From positions 581,755-645,754 of the forward strand of contig NZ_JALAZE010000002.1 of NCBI RefSeq assembly GCF_022809095.1: a DNA stretch of 64,000 nucleotides, in the 5' to 3' direction. Source of the stretch: Bacillus kexueae. Its GTDB lineage: Bacteria > Bacillota > Bacilli > Bacillales > Aeribacillaceae. This document shows, one piece after another, positions 1 through 9,256 of the stretch; position 1 is the stretch's first letter; each line of letters starts with the position of its first letter. Under the pieces are notes generated by a model. It was not told the origin of the DNA and searched no databases. It saw only the letters and a program-made list of their open reading frames with translations. The position numbers were made by a program, and so were the translations under genes.

Positions 1-336
1 CAAGTCATAAATAACATGTACATTTATGTGTTTCATTTTTCAGAAGAAAATGCAGGGAATCCGACGGTTGCCACGTTAATTTTAATTTCCGCACTATTAA
101 CTGGATTTGGAATTTATGATCGGCTTGGACAATTTGCAGGAGCAGGATCTGCGGTACCAGTTACCGGTTTTGCAAACTCGATGACCAGTGCAGCGTTAGA
201 ACATAAAAGTGAAGGATTAGTACTTGGTGTCGCGACCAATATGTTCAAGCTTGCGGGAAGTGTTATCGTCTTCGGGGTGGTAGCTGCGTATCTCGTCGGT
301 ATCATTCGCTACATTGTAAGCGTAAGCCTATCTTAA
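1..336 (+). CDS. spoVAC: Stage V sporulation protein AC, C-terminal part
   Basis: The reading frame is open from base 1, so the 5' end lies outside the window and only the last ~111 residues are present. SpoVAC is a membrane protein of the SpoVA complex that moves Ca-dipicolinic acid across the inner spore membrane. The segments LLTGFGIYDRLGQFAGAGSA and VPVTGFANS, then a hydrophobic C-terminal helix, are characteristic and are echoed in the paralogue SpoVAEb two genes downstream. spoVAD follows after 14 bases, as in the usual operon order. The AC identity rather than AEb rests on the position before spoVAD and the AGNPTVAT segment. Confidence 0.95.
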   Translation, partial: QVINNMYIYVFHFSEENAGNPTVATLILISALLTGFGIYDRLGQFAGAGSAVPVTGFANSMTSAALEHKSEGLVLGVATNMFKLAGSVIVFGVVAAYLVGIIRYIVSVSLS

Positions 337-350
337 AGGGAGTGATCGTT

Positions 351-1370
351 ATGGGATTAATGGGAGGAACTTGGACGTTCGAGAATCGAATTTATGTCAA
401 TTCATCGGGTACTGCTGTTGGACCTAAAGAAGCGGAAGGTCCCTTAGGACAAACATTTGATATTTCACATGAAGATTTACACTGTGGTGAAGATAATTGG
501 GAACTTGCTGAAAGAAGACTGATGGAGCAAGCGATTGACCAATGCTTAACAAAGTCCAATTTGCAAACTGATCAAGTTGATTTTTTTATTGCTGGAGATT
601 TATTAAATCAAAACGTCACATCAAACTATGTGGCAAGGCATTTACAAATCCCAACAATTTGTATGTTTGGCGCTTGTTCAACTTCCATGGAAACAGTCGC
701 AATTGGCTCCCAATTAGTCGATAGTGGGTTTGCGAATAAAATTGTTGCCGCCACAAGTAGTCATAATGCAACAGCAGAAAGACAGTTTCGCTATCCTACT
801 GAATATGGTGGACAAAAGCCAGACACAGCAACGGCTACCGTAACAGGAGCTGGGGCGGTTTTAATTAGCCAGGAGTATAGTGATATTGTCATTACTTCTG
901 CAACGATTGGAAAAGTAGTTGATTATGGATTAAAAGACCCTTTTGATATGGGATCAGCCATGGCTCCGGCAGCTGCAGACACGATTCAACGACACCTTCA
1001 AGACTTAAACCGTACAACAAATGATTACGATATGTTCATTACGGGAGATCTATCTGGAATAGGAAGCCCAATATTAAAGGACCTTTTGAAAGAGGAAGGA
1101 ATTGATATCGATGAAAAACATTTTGATTGTGGATTAATGATTTACCGACCTGATCAAAATGTATTCGCTGGAGGAAGTGGGTGTGCTTGTTCCGCTGTTG
1201 TTACATTTAGTCATATTTTTAATATGCTCCGTTCGAAAGAAGTAGACCGGGTTTTCGTGGTGGCAACTGGAGCATTATTAAGTCCAACGATGATCCAACA
1301 AAAGGAATCAATCCCCACAATTGCTCATGGAGTTGTGTTCGAACGAGCGGAAAGGGGTGTGCATCACTAA
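351..1370 (+). CDS. spoVAD: Stage V sporulation protein AD
   Basis: 339-residue soluble member of the SpoVA complex with a thiolase-like fold; in B. subtilis it binds dipicolinic acid during spore DPA uptake. The opening [17 protein letters not shown], the GACSTSME segment (the thiolase nucleophile-elbow region) and the glycine-rich GGSGCACSA near the C-terminus are family signatures. The ATG at 351 is chosen because AAGGGAG at 336-342 sits at good spacing; a GTG at 342 is in frame but overlaps that ribosome site. The stop codon overlaps the start of spoVAEb by one base, suggesting coupling. Confidence 0.95.
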   Translation: MGLMGGTWTFENRIYVNSSGTAVGPKEAEGPLGQTFDISHEDLHCGEDNWELAERRLMEQAIDQCLTKSNLQTDQVDFFIAGDLLNQNVTSNYVARHLQIPTICMFGACSTSMETVAIGSQLVDSGFANKIVAATSSHNATAERQFRYPTEYGGQKPDTATATVTGAGAVLISQEYSDIVITSATIGKVVDYGLKDPFDMGSAMAPAAADTIQRHLQDLNRTTNDYDMFITGDLSGIGSPILKDLLKEEGIDIDEKHFDCGLMIYRPDQNVFAGGSGCACSAVVTFSHIFNMLRSKEVDRVFVVATGALLSPTMIQQKESIPTIAHGVVFERAERGVHH

Positions 1371-1720
1371 TGGAGTATGTTATTGCGTTTATTGCAGGAG
1401 GATGTATTTGCATCATTGGACAGCTCTTGTTAGATATATTCAAGCTAACACCTGCACATGTGATGAGTTCTTTTGTTGTTATCGGAGCTATTTTGGATGG
1501 GTTTGGGATATATGATCGTTTTATCGAATTTGCTGGAGCGGGCGCGACGGTCCCGATTACAAGTTTCGGTCATTCTTTACTTCATGGTGCGATGAAGGGA
1601 GCAGATGAACATGGTTTCATTGGGATAGGAATGGGTGTGTTCGAACTAACATCAGCTGGTATATCTTCTGCAATCGTCTTTGCATTTTTAGTTGCCGTCT
1701 TTTTTAGGCCGAAAGGATAA
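1370..1720 (+). CDS. spoVAEb: Stage V sporulation protein AEb
   Basis: 116-residue polytopic membrane protein of the SpoVA DPA channel. It is a paralogue of Spo[22 protein letters not shown] matches the corresponding SpoVAC block at this window's left edge. Three to four hydrophobic segments span almost the whole protein, beginning with an N-terminal helix at about residues 2-25. The length equals that of the B. subtilis protein. It overlaps spoVAD by one base and is followed after 4 bases by spoVAEa. Expression in the forespore (SigG) is known for the operon, but its promoter is outside the window. Confidence 0.95.
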   Translation: MEYVIAFIAGGCICIIGQLLLDIFKLTPAHVMSSFVVIGAILDGFGIYDRFIEFAGAGATVPITSFGHSLLHGAMKGADEHGFIGIGMGVFELTSAGISSAIVFAFLVAVFFRPKG

Positions 1721-1724
1721 GAAA

Positions 1725-2306
1725 ATGAAGGATAGAAGAGTGATACTTATTACAGACGGAGATGAATATGCTGCAAAGGCTGTTCAGCATGTAGCCAAAC
1801 AAATCGGCGGAAGATGTATCACACAGTCAAAAGGGAATCCATCTCCGTTATCAGGAGAGGAACTTGTCAAACTCATTTTGCAAACACCTAATGACCCTGT
1901 CCTAGTCCTTTTTGATGACTGTGGTTTACAAGGGGAAGGACCAGGTGAAATCGCGATGAAATATGTAGCAAACCATGAGCGTATTGAGGTGCTTGGTGTA
2001 ATTGCTGTCGCTTCTAACTCGAATCATAAAGAGTGGACGAAGATAAATGTTAGTATTGACCGATATGGAGAATTAACTTCCTATGGTGTCGATAAATACG
2101 GAGTACCAGATATTGAAGAGGGAAGAATGAGTGGAGATACGGTTTATTGCATCGACCAACTGGGTGCACCAATCGTTGTAGGAATTGGAGATATAGGAAA
2201 GATGAATCGGAAAGATAGTATCGAACATGGATCGCCTATTACAACTCAAGCCGTTCGACTTATATTAGAAAGGAGTGAATCCGATGGCGGAAACGTTGAA
2301 AGATGA
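1725..2306 (+). CDS. spoVAEa: Stage V sporulation protein AEa
   Basis: 193-residue soluble protein, close to the ~200 residues of B. subtilis SpoVAEa. It opens with a short beta-strand motif [19 protein letters not shown], and [18 protein letters not shown] lies near residue 65. Its precise role in the DPA channel is not established. The ATG at 1725 follows AAAGGA at 1712-1717; a longer in-frame reading from 1692 would run back into spoVAEb and has no ribosome site. The 3' end overlaps spoVAF by 23 bases. Confidence 0.92.
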   Translation: MKDRRVILITDGDEYAAKAVQHVAKQIGGRCITQSKGNPSPLSGEELVKLILQTPNDPVLVLFDDCGLQGEGPGEIAMKYVANHERIEVLGVIAVASNSNHKEWTKINVSIDRYGELTSYGVDKYGVPDIEEGRMSGDTVYCIDQLGAPIVVGIGDIGKMNRKDSIEHGSPITTQAVRLILERSESDGGNVER

Positions 2307-3765
2307 AAAAACACAGATATCTTCCCATTTGGCAGAAAATGAACGCTTCTTCAAAAACCATATTGGCTTAGGAACAAGCTTTGATTTAGGTGTAAGGAAG
2401 TTTACCATCATTGGCAAACAAGTGCATCTCTATTATGTAAATGGTTTATGTGATACACAATTCATTATTGACTTATTAAGGCAAATTACAGAAGTTAACG
2501 ATCATGAAGTAGAAAGTTCAAAAGTAAAAGACATCATAGAAAATCGGTTAATTCATCAACAAGTAAGCACGATTAAAACGTTAGATGAAGCGGTCGATCA
2601 ATTGCTTTCCGGATTAATCGTCTTCATAGTTGAAGGATCGGATTTTGGGTTTGTTGTCGATGTAAGGAGCTACCCTGGGCGATCACCTGAAGAACCGGAT
2701 ACAGAAAAGGTTGTTCGTGGTGCACGAGACGGTTTTGTAGAAAATATTATCGTCAATACCGCGTTAATTCGGAGAAGAATAAGGGACGAACGACTCCGAT
2801 TTGAAATGCTAAAGGTAGGAGAACGTTCAAAAACGGATATTTGTTTGGCGTATGTAGAAGATGTCGCAGATCCTGGGCTTGTAGAAGTAATTAAAAAAGA
2901 ACTAAATACAATCAAAATTGATGGGTTGACGATGGCGGATAAAACAGTAGAAGAATTCTTAGTAAAACAAGGGTATAATCCGTTTCCTCTCGTTCGGTAC
3001 ACAGAGAGGGGAGATGTTGCGGCCAATCACCTACTTGAAGGACATGTCATTATTATGGTAGATACGTCCCCAAGTGTAATTATTACGCCAACAACGTTTT
3101 TCCATCACGTCCAACATGCCGAAGAATATCGGCAAGCACCTGCAGTTGGAACCTTTTTAAGATGGGTTCGCTTTATCGGAATATTATCATCCATTTTTCT
3201 TTTGCCGCTTTGGTTTTTGTTTGTCCTAGAGCCATCGTTGCTCCCAGAAAATTTAGCCTATATCGGTCCAAGTGAAACGAAAAATATTCCAGTATTAATT
3301 CAGTTATTTTTAGCAGACTTAGGGATTGAGTTTTTGCGGATGGCTGCTATTCATACCCCGACCGCTTTATCTGTTGCAATGGGATTGATTGCTGCTGCTT
3401 TAATCGGGCAAATTGCCATCGATGTTGGACTTTTCGTTCCTGAAGTCATCTTATATGTATCTGTAGCCGCAATCGGGACGTTTACTACCCCAAGTTATGA
3501 ATTAAGCATTGCAAATAAAATGGTTCGTCTATTTTTACTTATTTTAGTGGCTATATTTCACGTTCCAGGTCTAGTAGTCGGTTCCACGTTATATATAGTA
3601 CTACTTGCAAGCATTCGTTCATTAAATACTCCTTATTTGTGGCCATTTATCCCATTTGATCCGAAGGCATTATGGCAAATCGTCGTTCGTACATCGGTTC
3701 CAGGAGCAAAATTGCGACCGAGTATCGTTCATCCGCAAAATGAGAAAAAACAACCTACGTCGTAA
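2284..3765 (+). CDS. spoVAF: Stage V sporulation protein AF (GerA-type family)
   Basis: 493-residue membrane protein resembling the A subunits of GerA germinant receptors. A soluble N-terminal part of ~290 residues is followed by about five hydrophobic segments from the [15 protein letters not shown] stretch to the C-terminus. In B. subtilis SpoVAF is an accessory germination protein in the inner spore membrane. The ATG at 2284 has AAAGGAG at 2269-2275 in ideal position; the upstream GTG at 2275 overlaps that site. It is the last gene of the operon, 129 bases before lysA. Confidence 0.93.
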   Translation: MAETLKDEKTQISSHLAENERFFKNHIGLGTSFDLGVRKFTIIGKQVHLYYVNGLCDTQFIIDLLRQITEVNDHEVESSKVKDIIENRLIHQQVSTIKTLDEAVDQLLSGLIVFIVEGSDFGFVVDVRSYPGRSPEEPDTEKVVRGARDGFVENIIVNTALIRRRIRDERLRFEMLKVGERSKTDICLAYVEDVADPGLVEVIKKELNTIKIDGLTMADKTVEEFLVKQGYNPFPLVRYTERGDVAANHLLEGHVIIMVDTSPSVIITPTTFFHHVQHAEEYRQAPAVGTFLRWVRFIGILSSIFLLPLWFLFVLEPSLLPENLAYIGPSETKNIPVLIQLFLADLGIEFLRMAAIHTPTALSVAMGLIAAALIGQIAIDVGLFVPEVILYVSVAAIGTFTTPSYELSIANKMVRLFLLILVAIFHVPGLVVGSTLYIVLLASIRSLNTPYLWPFIPFDPKALWQIVVRTSVPGAKLRPSIVHPQNEKKQPTS

Positions 3766-3894
3766 AATATTATTTTTTAATAATTTTCCCCCTTGCTGAA
3801 TGTTTAGAATTATTCATTGAATCCTATATTGATTTGTGTTAATGTATTTTTAACTATTTAAAGGATGAATGTAAGTGATAAAGGGGGCAACTAA

Positions 3895-5220
3895 ATGTAT
3901 TTACATGGTACAAGTAGAATTAACGAGAAAGGGCATTTAGAAATAGGTGGTGTAGATACAACGGAACTCGCAAAAGAATATGGTACCCCCCTATATGTAT
4001 ATGACGTAGCTTTAATTCGTAAAAGAGCAAGAGAATTTCAAGATACGTTCAAAGAATTGGGGGTAAAAGCTCAAGTTGCTTATGCAAGTAAAGCATTTTC
4101 CTCCATTGCGATGTTTCAACTCGTCAATCAAGAGGGCTTATCTCTAGATGTTGTCTCAGGTGGAGAATTATACACGGCATTACAAGCGGGTTTTTCTCCA
4201 GAGCGGATTCATTTTCATGGGAATAACAAAAGTTTTGAAGAGCTAGAAATGGCATTGGATGTAAATATTGGTTGCATCGTAGTCGATAATTTTCATGAAA
4301 TACAATTGATTCAACAACTTGCAAAAGAACATGCTCGAAAGGTGGATGTTCTGTTACGAGTAACACCAGGTGTGGAAGCTCATACACATGATTACATCAC
4401 AACTGGTCAAGAAGATTCGAAATTCGGCTTTGACCTTCACAATGGCCAAATTGAACAAGCGATGGAACAAGTGCTAAATGATCAATGGATTCATTTATTA
4501 GGGATTCATTGTCACATCGGCTCTCAGATTTTTGATACACAAGGTTTTGTTTTGGCGACAGAAAAAATCTTTCAAAAAATTGGACAGTGGAAAGAAACGT
4601 ATCGATTTGTTCCAGAAGTTGTCAATTTAGGTGGAGGCTTTGGTATTCGCTATACGGCAGAAGATGATCCAATTCCGATGAGCATGTATGTAGAAAAAAT
4701 GGTGAATGTCGTGAAAGAACAAGCCGAAGCTCTGGAAATTCCAGTGCCGGAAATTTGGATTGAGCCAGGGCGTTCACTTGTTGGAGACGCGGGGACGACA
4801 TTGTATGCAATTGGTTCATCAAAGGTTGTACCGGACATTCGAAAATATTTAGCGGTAGATGGCGGCATGAGTGATAATATACGTCCTGCCTTATATCAAG
4901 CAAAATATGAAGCAGCTCTTGCAAATCGTATGAATGATGAAGTAAAAGAAACGGTATCGATTGCAGGTAAGTGTTGTGAAAGTGGAGATATGCTCATTTG
5001 GGATCTTCCGCTTCCGGTTGCAAAATCGGGAGACATTTTAGCAGTATTTTGTACTGGAGCTTATGGGTATTCCATGGCGAACAATTATAACCGACTGCAA
5101 CGCCCTGCTGTTGTATTTGCAGAAAATGGTGAAGCTCAGCTTGTCATTCGACGTGAGAGTTACGAGGATTTAATTAAATTAGATTTACCGTTAAAGAATA
5201 AGTCAGTAGTGCGCTCATAA
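3895..5220 (+). CDS. lysA: Diaminopimelate decarboxylase
   Basis: 441 residues, a fold-III PLP decarboxylase converting meso-diaminopimelate to L-lysine, the last step of lysine synthesis. The PLP-binding lysine is K66 in VAYASKAFS; the glycine-rich GGGFGIRY and the C-terminal CCESGD motif, which supplies an active-site cysteine and acid, are present. Start ATG follows AAAGGGGG. It lies directly after spoVAF, as in B. subtilis, and ends at a strong terminator. No lysine riboswitch is visible in the 129-base leader. Confidence 0.96.
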   Translation: MYLHGTSRINEKGHLEIGGVDTTELAKEYGTPLYVYDVALIRKRAREFQDTFKELGVKAQVAYASKAFSSIAMFQLVNQEGLSLDVVSGGELYTALQAGFSPERIHFHGNNKSFEELEMALDVNIGCIVVDNFHEIQLIQQLAKEHARKVDVLLRVTPGVEAHTHDYITTGQEDSKFGFDLHNGQIEQAMEQVLNDQWIHLLGIHCHIGSQIFDTQGFVLATEKIFQKIGQWKETYRFVPEVVNLGGGFGIRYTAEDDPIPMSMYVEKMVNVVKEQAEALEIPVPEIWIEPGRSLVGDAGTTLYAIGSSKVVPDIRKYLAVDGGMSDNIRPALYQAKYEAALANRMNDEVKETVSIAGKCCESGDMLIWDLPLPVAKSGDILAVFCTGAYGYSMANNYNRLQRPAVVFAENGEAQLVIRRESYEDLIKLDLPLKNKSVVRS

Positions 5221-5268
5221 TAATTTGGAAGTTTGATTTAGTTAAATGACCTCGGAAACGAGGGACAA

Positions 5269-5309
5269 AAAAGGTGTATAACCTAAAGTTAGGTTATACA
5301 CCTTTTTGC
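5269..5309 (+). terminator. Rho-independent terminator of lysA
   Basis: A perfect 16-bp stem (5269-5284 with 5291-5306) with a six-base loop AAAGTT, A-rich on the left and closing with TTTT on the right. It is 48 bases after the lysA stop. The A/T flanks make it potentially bidirectional, so it could also serve the converging DUF1002 gene. Confidence 0.9.
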
Positions 5310-5378
5310 ATGTTAGAGCGGGTAAGTTTTAACTGTTATTATTGCATAAACAACATCTATGTTAAGCTACCTTCATCA

Positions 5379-6248
5379 CTAAGATTGAAATAATGAACGA
5401 ATGGAATCAGCAATGGCTTTAAATAAGTCTTTTATAGATTGAAGAAGAGATTGTCCTTCTTCTGATTCAAGGAATTTCGAAATTTGATCTTTCGCTTTTG
5501 TTAATTGGTCACCGATTTGTTCCCAATTAATATTTAAATTTTTCATCTCATTAAACAATGAGATAAGGTTATTAATTTCTTCTTCAGTTAAAGTGATATT
5601 TAAGTCTTTTGCGGCCTGTTCAATCCAACTACGCAACTCTTGCTCGTCCTTTGGTAAACCATTCTCTGCTACTTTTTCTTTTATTTTGGCTATGAGTGCA
5701 GCAGCATTCTCTGCTCCAATCTTATCCCCTAACTTAGCTGTTTCGATAAGTTCTTTATTTGCTAACTGCTTTACATCTTCTGATATGACTTCATCGGTTG
5801 AAACTTCATACGCTTTAATTAATCCTGTAAGAGCTGCAGTGCCTGAAACATCAAAAGGAGCTGTGACATAGATTGTGGCATCTTTAACACCTGCAGTCAT
5901 GAGCGCATTTAAATACATTTCATCTGTTACCCAATTAATATGATTCGTTGTAACTTCTAAACCTGAACCTTTTTCCCCAATCGTGATCTTTGAGGATGAG
6001 ATAGCTTTCGATCCAATTTGAGCTTTCGGAATATAATTTCCTAAATAGTTATGTTCCTCTTCATTTGAGACAGTAAGCATTAACGCATCTTCTGTTGCAG
6101 ACATTTCTTCTAGAATAGAGTTTTTCTGCTCTTCACTTAAGTCTTCTCCAAGCGTCATAATAACATCTCCTACAGCAGCATCCGCTAACGCGAAGGAAGG
6201 GAGGGAGAGCAAACAAAGTGAAAATACAGTAAGTAACCACTTTTTCAT
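5379..6248 (-). CDS. ypuA: Secreted DUF1002 protein (YpuA-like)
   Basis: 289 residues with a Sec signal peptide (MKKWLLTVFSLCLL, probable cleavage after FALADA). The rest is soluble, with the DUF1002 hallmark of a TLGEDLSEEQKNSIL start, AQIGSKAISSSKITI in the middle, and acidic helices at the C-terminus. Function is unknown; it is an extracytoplasmic protein of the size of B. subtilis YpuA and sits next to lysA as there. RBS GGAGGAAAC precedes the ATG. An ECF-sigma-type promoter lies just upstream, pointing to an envelope-stress role (inference). Confidence 0.88.
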   Translation of the reverse strand: MKKWLLTVFSLCLLSLPSFALADAAVGDVIMTLGEDLSEEQKNSILEEMSATEDALMLTVSNEEEHNYLGNYIPKAQIGSKAISSSKITIGEKGSGLEVTTNHINWVTDEMYLNALMTAGVKDATIYVTAPFDVSGTAALTGLIKAYEVSTDEVISEDVKQLANKELIETAKLGDKIGAENAAALIAKIKEKVAENGLPKDEQELRSWIEQAAKDLNITLTEEEINNLISLFNEMKNLNINWEQIGDQLTKAKDQISKFLESEEGQSLLQSIKDLFKAIADSIRSLFQS

Positions 6249-6298
6249 GAATGTTTCCTCCTATTCTTACTAGACAAATACTAGACTACGATATTTTA

Positions 6299-6325
6299 GA
6301 CGAAAAAGTAGATAGGAAAGTTTCA
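6299..6325 (-). promoter_or_regulatory. ECF sigma promoter for the DUF1002 gene
   Basis: On the minus strand TGAAAC (6325-6320), a 17-base spacer containing a T run, then CGTC (6302-6299). This matches the -35/-10 pattern recognised by SigM/SigW/SigX-type factors. It is about 50 bases upstream of the start codon. The sequence cannot tell which ECF factor uses it; sigX is encoded ~19 kb away, and the spacing also fits SigM. Confidence 0.65.
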
Positions 6326-6414
6326 AATTCGTCACAAGGGTGAATAAATATTGAAATATTATTCATTGTTATTTAAAATTAAATTATATTAGAAAATGAA
6401 AATTTTATGTTTTG

Positions 6415-6429
6415 AATTTTCTTAATATA
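6415..6429 (+). promoter_or_regulatory. Possible CodY box upstream of brnQ
   Basis: AATTTTCTTAATATA matches the CodY consensus AATTTTCWGAAAATT at 12 of 15 positions. CodY represses branched-chain amino acid transporters in bacilli, which suits the downstream gene. The surrounding 301-base gap is very AT-rich, so a chance match is quite possible; nothing else but the ECF promoter was recognised in it. Confidence 0.3.
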
Positions 6430-6549
6430 TTTAAAATAAAAACTTTTAAAAAGTATATTTATTTTTCTGGGACTTATGTTAGGATGTAAAAGGCTTTATT
6501 CTTAGTTGTTTGAAAATTTCGATATAAACAGCATCTTAGGAGGGTTTTT

Positions 6550-7890
6550 ATGCAAACAAATTTATCAAACAAACAAGTACTTACAGTTGGCTTAATGTTG
6601 TTTGCGCTTTTCCTTGGTGCAGGAAACATGATCTTCCCACCAGCGTTAGGACAAGCAGCAGGAACAAACTTATGGATTGCCATTGTTGGTTTCTTAATTA
6701 CTGGTGTTGGACTTCCTCTACTAGGGGTTACAGCAATTGCATTAACAGGTAGTAATTTAGAAAAGTTAGCTTCTCGCGTACACCCAATTTTCGGAATTGT
6801 TTTTACATTTATGGTTTATTTAGTGATTGGACCGCTTTTTGCGATTCCAAGAACAGCTACAGTTTCATATGAAATTGGGGTTACACCATTTTTAAGCGAT
6901 GCGTCTAAACTATCTTTATTCTTAACAACAGTAGTCTTTTTTGCTATTACATTATGGTTAGCAATGAACCCATCAAAATTAGTGGATCGAGTAGGAAAAA
7001 TTTTAACGCCAATCTTAGTTGTTGTTTTAGCTATTCTTGTTGTGAAGGCGATGATTACTCCGATGGGTAGCATTGGAGAACCATCTGAAGCTTATCAATC
7101 TGGCGCTTTCTTTAAAGGATTTATTGAAGGATATTTAACAATGGACACGCTTGCATCTCTTGTGTTCGGTATTGTTGTAATTCAAGCAATTAAAAACTTT
7201 GGTGTGAATGATAATAAAGTATTAGCAAAAGCAACAATTAAAGCAGGAGCTATTGCGGCCATTGGATTAGCATTAGTGTATGTTTCATTAGCTTACTTAG
7301 GTGCTACATCAGTTGAGGTTGTTGGACAAGCAGAAAATGGAGCTGCTATTTTATCAGGATCTGCAACTCATTTATTAGGTTCTTTTGGTACGACTGTATT
7401 AGCATTAGCGATTACGTTTGCGTGCTTAACGACGTCAGTAGGATTAGTGTCATCTTGTAGTGAATACTTCCATCGAGTATTCCCAAATGTATCCTATAAA
7501 TCATTTGTAGTCATTTTATCTTTATTCTCTATGGTAATTGCAAATGTTGGATTAACACAACTTATTCAAATTTCAATTCCAGTATTAATCATGATTTATC
7601 CATTGGCAATTGTAATGATGTTCTTATCATTCTTCCCGAAGTCAATGGTCGGTCACTCGGCTGTTTACACATTCGCATTAATCGGTACGGCTATTGTTAG
7701 TATAGTAGATGGATTAGGTTTTACATCTCTTGATATTTCGGCTGTGAAAAATGCACTAAGTTTCTTGCCTTTATTTAATGAAGGAGTAGGTTGGTTAGCA
7801 CCTGCAATTGTTGGAGCGATTATTGGGAAAATCGTGGCTAGCATAAAACAAAAAGGGACAGAGCCAAATATCGTAGAAAAAGCTTCTTAA
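6550..7890 (+). CDS. brnQ: Branched-chain amino acid:cation symporter
   Basis: 446-residue polytopic membrane protein of the BrnQ/BraB family, importing Leu, Ile and Val with a cation. The N-terminal FALFLGAGNMIFPPALGQAA is the family signature and is followed by about eleven further hydrophobic helices. RBS TTAGGAGGG precedes ATG. It is single-gene, bounded by a terminator at each side. In B. subtilis 168 this gene is not at this location, so it looks like a local insertion relative to that order (from memory). Confidence 0.92.
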   Translation: MQTNLSNKQVLTVGLMLFALFLGAGNMIFPPALGQAAGTNLWIAIVGFLITGVGLPLLGVTAIALTGSNLEKLASRVHPIFGIVFTFMVYLVIGPLFAIPRTATVSYEIGVTPFLSDASKLSLFLTTVVFFAITLWLAMNPSKLVDRVGKILTPILVVVLAILVVKAMITPMGSIGEPSEAYQSGAFFKGFIEGYLTMDTLASLVFGIVVIQAIKNFGVNDNKVLAKATIKAGAIAAIGLALVYVSLAYLGATSVEVVGQAENGAAILSGSATHLLGSFGTTVLALAITFACLTTSVGLVSSCSEYFHRVFPNVSYKSFVVILSLFSMVIANVGLTQLIQISIPVLIMIYPLAIVMMFLSFFPKSMVGHSAVYTFALIGTAIVSIVDGLGFTSLDISAVKNALSFLPLFNEGVGWLAPAIVGAIIGKIVASIKQKGTEPNIVEKAS

Positions 7891-7897
7891 TGAAGAG

Positions 7898-7924
7898 AGC
7901 GTCCTGGTTTCGGGACGCTTTTTT
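7898..7924 (+). terminator. Terminator of brnQ
   Basis: AGCGTCC (7898-7904) pairs with GGACGCT (7913-7919) around an eight-base loop, then a T run. It begins 8 bases after the stop codon. The rest of the gap to ppiB (7925-8217) holds only a putative promoter. Confidence 0.85.
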
Positions 7925-8153
7925 GATTTTACATTTGACTTTTCCTAAAAGAATCCATTTAATCGAAAACACGCTTATATTAAATTCTTTATGGAAAAGA
8001 AGCTTTCACGTTTTCCCTTATTAGGCAGAAGTGTAAACTGAATACTTTGTATTGGAACTTTCATATACGTCTATACCCTAAAAACAACAAAAATATGCGT
8101 ATATTAGGAAGAAAAAATCTAAACTCATTTAATTTTTGTATGAGTCTGTTGTT

Positions 8154-8183
8154 TTGTTTTTTTGGCCATAGTTATGCTAAAAT
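8154..8183 (+). promoter_or_regulatory. Putative SigA promoter of ppiB
   Basis: TTGTTT at 8154-8159, 18-base spacer, TAAAAT at 8178-8183, about 35 bases before the ppiB start. The -10 is good, the -35 weak, and the region is T-rich, so this is only a plausible assignment. Confidence 0.4.
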
Positions 8184-8217
8184 AAAAAGGAACAAATACA
8201 TAAGGAGAGCAATGAAC

Positions 8218-8658
8218 ATGGCGAAAAAAGGTTATATTTTGATGAAGAGCGGCGAGAAAGTCGAATTTGAATTATATCCAAACGAAGCACCGAATACTGT
8301 GGCTAACTTTGAGAAACTTGCGAATGAAGGGTTTTACAATGGATTGACGTTTCACCGTGTAATTCCTGGGTTCGTAAGTCAAGGAGGCTGCCCGCACGGA
8401 ACAGGAACTGGTTCTGCTGGCTATACGATTAAATGTGAAACAGAAGGAAATCCACATAAGCACGTTGTAGGAGCAATTTCTATGGCTCACGCTGGAAAAG
8501 ATACAGGTTCTTGTCAATTCTTTATTGTTCATGAGCCACAACCACATTTAGATGGTGTCCATACGGTATTTGGCCAAGTGACTAGCGGAATGGAAACAGT
8601 ATTAAATATGAAAAATGGCGATGTAATGGAGAAAGTAGAAGTAATGGATGTAGAGTAA
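8218..8658 (+). CDS. ppiB: Peptidyl-prolyl cis-trans isomerase B (cyclophilin)
   Basis: 146-residue cytoplasmic cyclophilin that speeds isomerisation at proline peptide bonds. The active-site strings [15 protein letters not shown] and [14 protein letters not shown], which carry the catalytic arginine and surrounding hydrophobic pocket, are intact. The ATG at 8218 (MAKKGYIL) is preferred, 10 bases after AAGGAG (8202-8207); an ATG at 8212 is closer to the site but also possible. An upstream extension to 8047 is an artefact of an open frame through the promoter. Confidence 0.95.
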   Translation: MAKKGYILMKSGEKVEFELYPNEAPNTVANFEKLANEGFYNGLTFHRVIPGFVSQGGCPHGTGTGSAGYTIKCETEGNPHKHVVGAISMAHAGKDTGSCQFFIVHEPQPHLDGVHTVFGQVTSGMETVLNMKNGDVMEKVEVMDVE

Positions 8659-8664
8659 CGTTAT

Positions 8665-8694
8665 AAGAAGAGGTGAAATCGCCTCTTCTTTTTC
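8665..8694 (+). terminator. Terminator of ppiB
   Basis: AAGAAGAGG (8665-8673) pairs with CCTCTTCTT (8682-8690), extended by a T-G pair, followed by T residues. Confidence 0.88.
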
Positions 8695-8804
8695 TGTTCA
8701 TTTAAGATTTTCTTAAATGTTCTACTTTTGTGATAGATGATGAATATAAAGGCTGGAGTAATTTGATCTCAATGATCAATTACACGAGTGAAGGGAGGGT
8801 CGAT

Positions 8805-8891
8805 ATGCGTAAAAACTGGGTTTTATTCGGCATTATCGTCCTAGTCTGTTTAATATGGGGTGCAGGATATTGGATGTTTATTGCTCCATAA
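8805..8891 (+). CDS. Very small single-span membrane peptide
   Basis: 28 codons: MRKNWVLFGIIVLVCLIWGA then GYWMFIAP. A short positively charged N-terminus is followed by one hydrophobic helix of about 20 residues. RBS GAAGGGAGGG lies 7-8 bases before the ATG, unusually strong for a chance frame. It stands alone between the ppiB terminator and the FMN riboswitch. I do not recognise the family; its size recalls the tiny membrane peptides of sporulating bacilli. A chance ORF is the alternative, but the RBS argues against it. Confidence 0.55.
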   Translation: MRKNWVLFGIIVLVCLIWGAGYWMFIAP

Positions 8892-8962
8892 TTAGCTTAT
8901 TCATTGCAACAGTTTAAACGTTTATGTAAAATGGAAATTAGGAAAACAGAATATGAATCTGT

Positions 8963-9090
8963 ATCCTTCGGGGCAGGGTGAAATTCCCGACCGGCGGTGA
9001 TGAAGAGATATCTTCTTAGCCCGTGAGCCTTTTTTGGCTGATCTGGTGAGAATCCAGAGCCGACAGTTATAGTCTGGATGGGAGAAGGAT
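8963..9090 (+). ncRNA. FMN riboswitch (RFN element) of the rib operon
   Basis: Contains the invariant RFN core blocks in order: GGGGCAGGGTGAAATTCCCG, ACCGGCGGT, the variable hairpin, GCCCGTGAGCC, GATCTGGTGA, CCAGAGCCGACAGT and AGTCTGGATGGGAGAAG. Closing helix ATCCTTC/GAAGGAT brackets it. Binding of FMN stops transcription of riboflavin genes. It is followed by the expression-platform terminator at 9202 and ribE at 9257. Compared with B. subtilis the first operon gene, ribD, is absent from its usual place. Confidence 0.97.
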
Positions 9091-9201
9091 CACAGAAAGG
9101 AAAGAGTATTGAACTATATGGTTGTTTGCGCTTACAAAACTTGCCGCAAAAACGTAATGGTCCGTACTCTTATTTAAGCATGCCTTTCAAGTGATCAAAA
9201 T

Positions 9202-9232
9202 GCCTCTAGGATGAATCCTAGGGCTTTTTTTT
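9202..9232 (+). terminator. Riboswitch-controlled terminator before ribE
   Basis: GCC-T-CTAGGAT pairs with ATCCTAG-GGC (one bulged T), directly followed by a run of eight T. It lies between the RFN element and ribE, as expected for an FMN-induced intrinsic terminator. Confidence 0.88.
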
Positions 9233-9256
9233 ACGTAAAAATAGGAGGTGTGCGAA

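Noticed and set aside
3766..3894. Lysine riboswitch upstream of lysA
   Set aside because: The leader is too short and lacks the conserved L-box blocks.
8047..8217. N-terminal extension of ppiB
   Set aside because: The extension covers the promoter and the RBS; family members start at the GYIL region.
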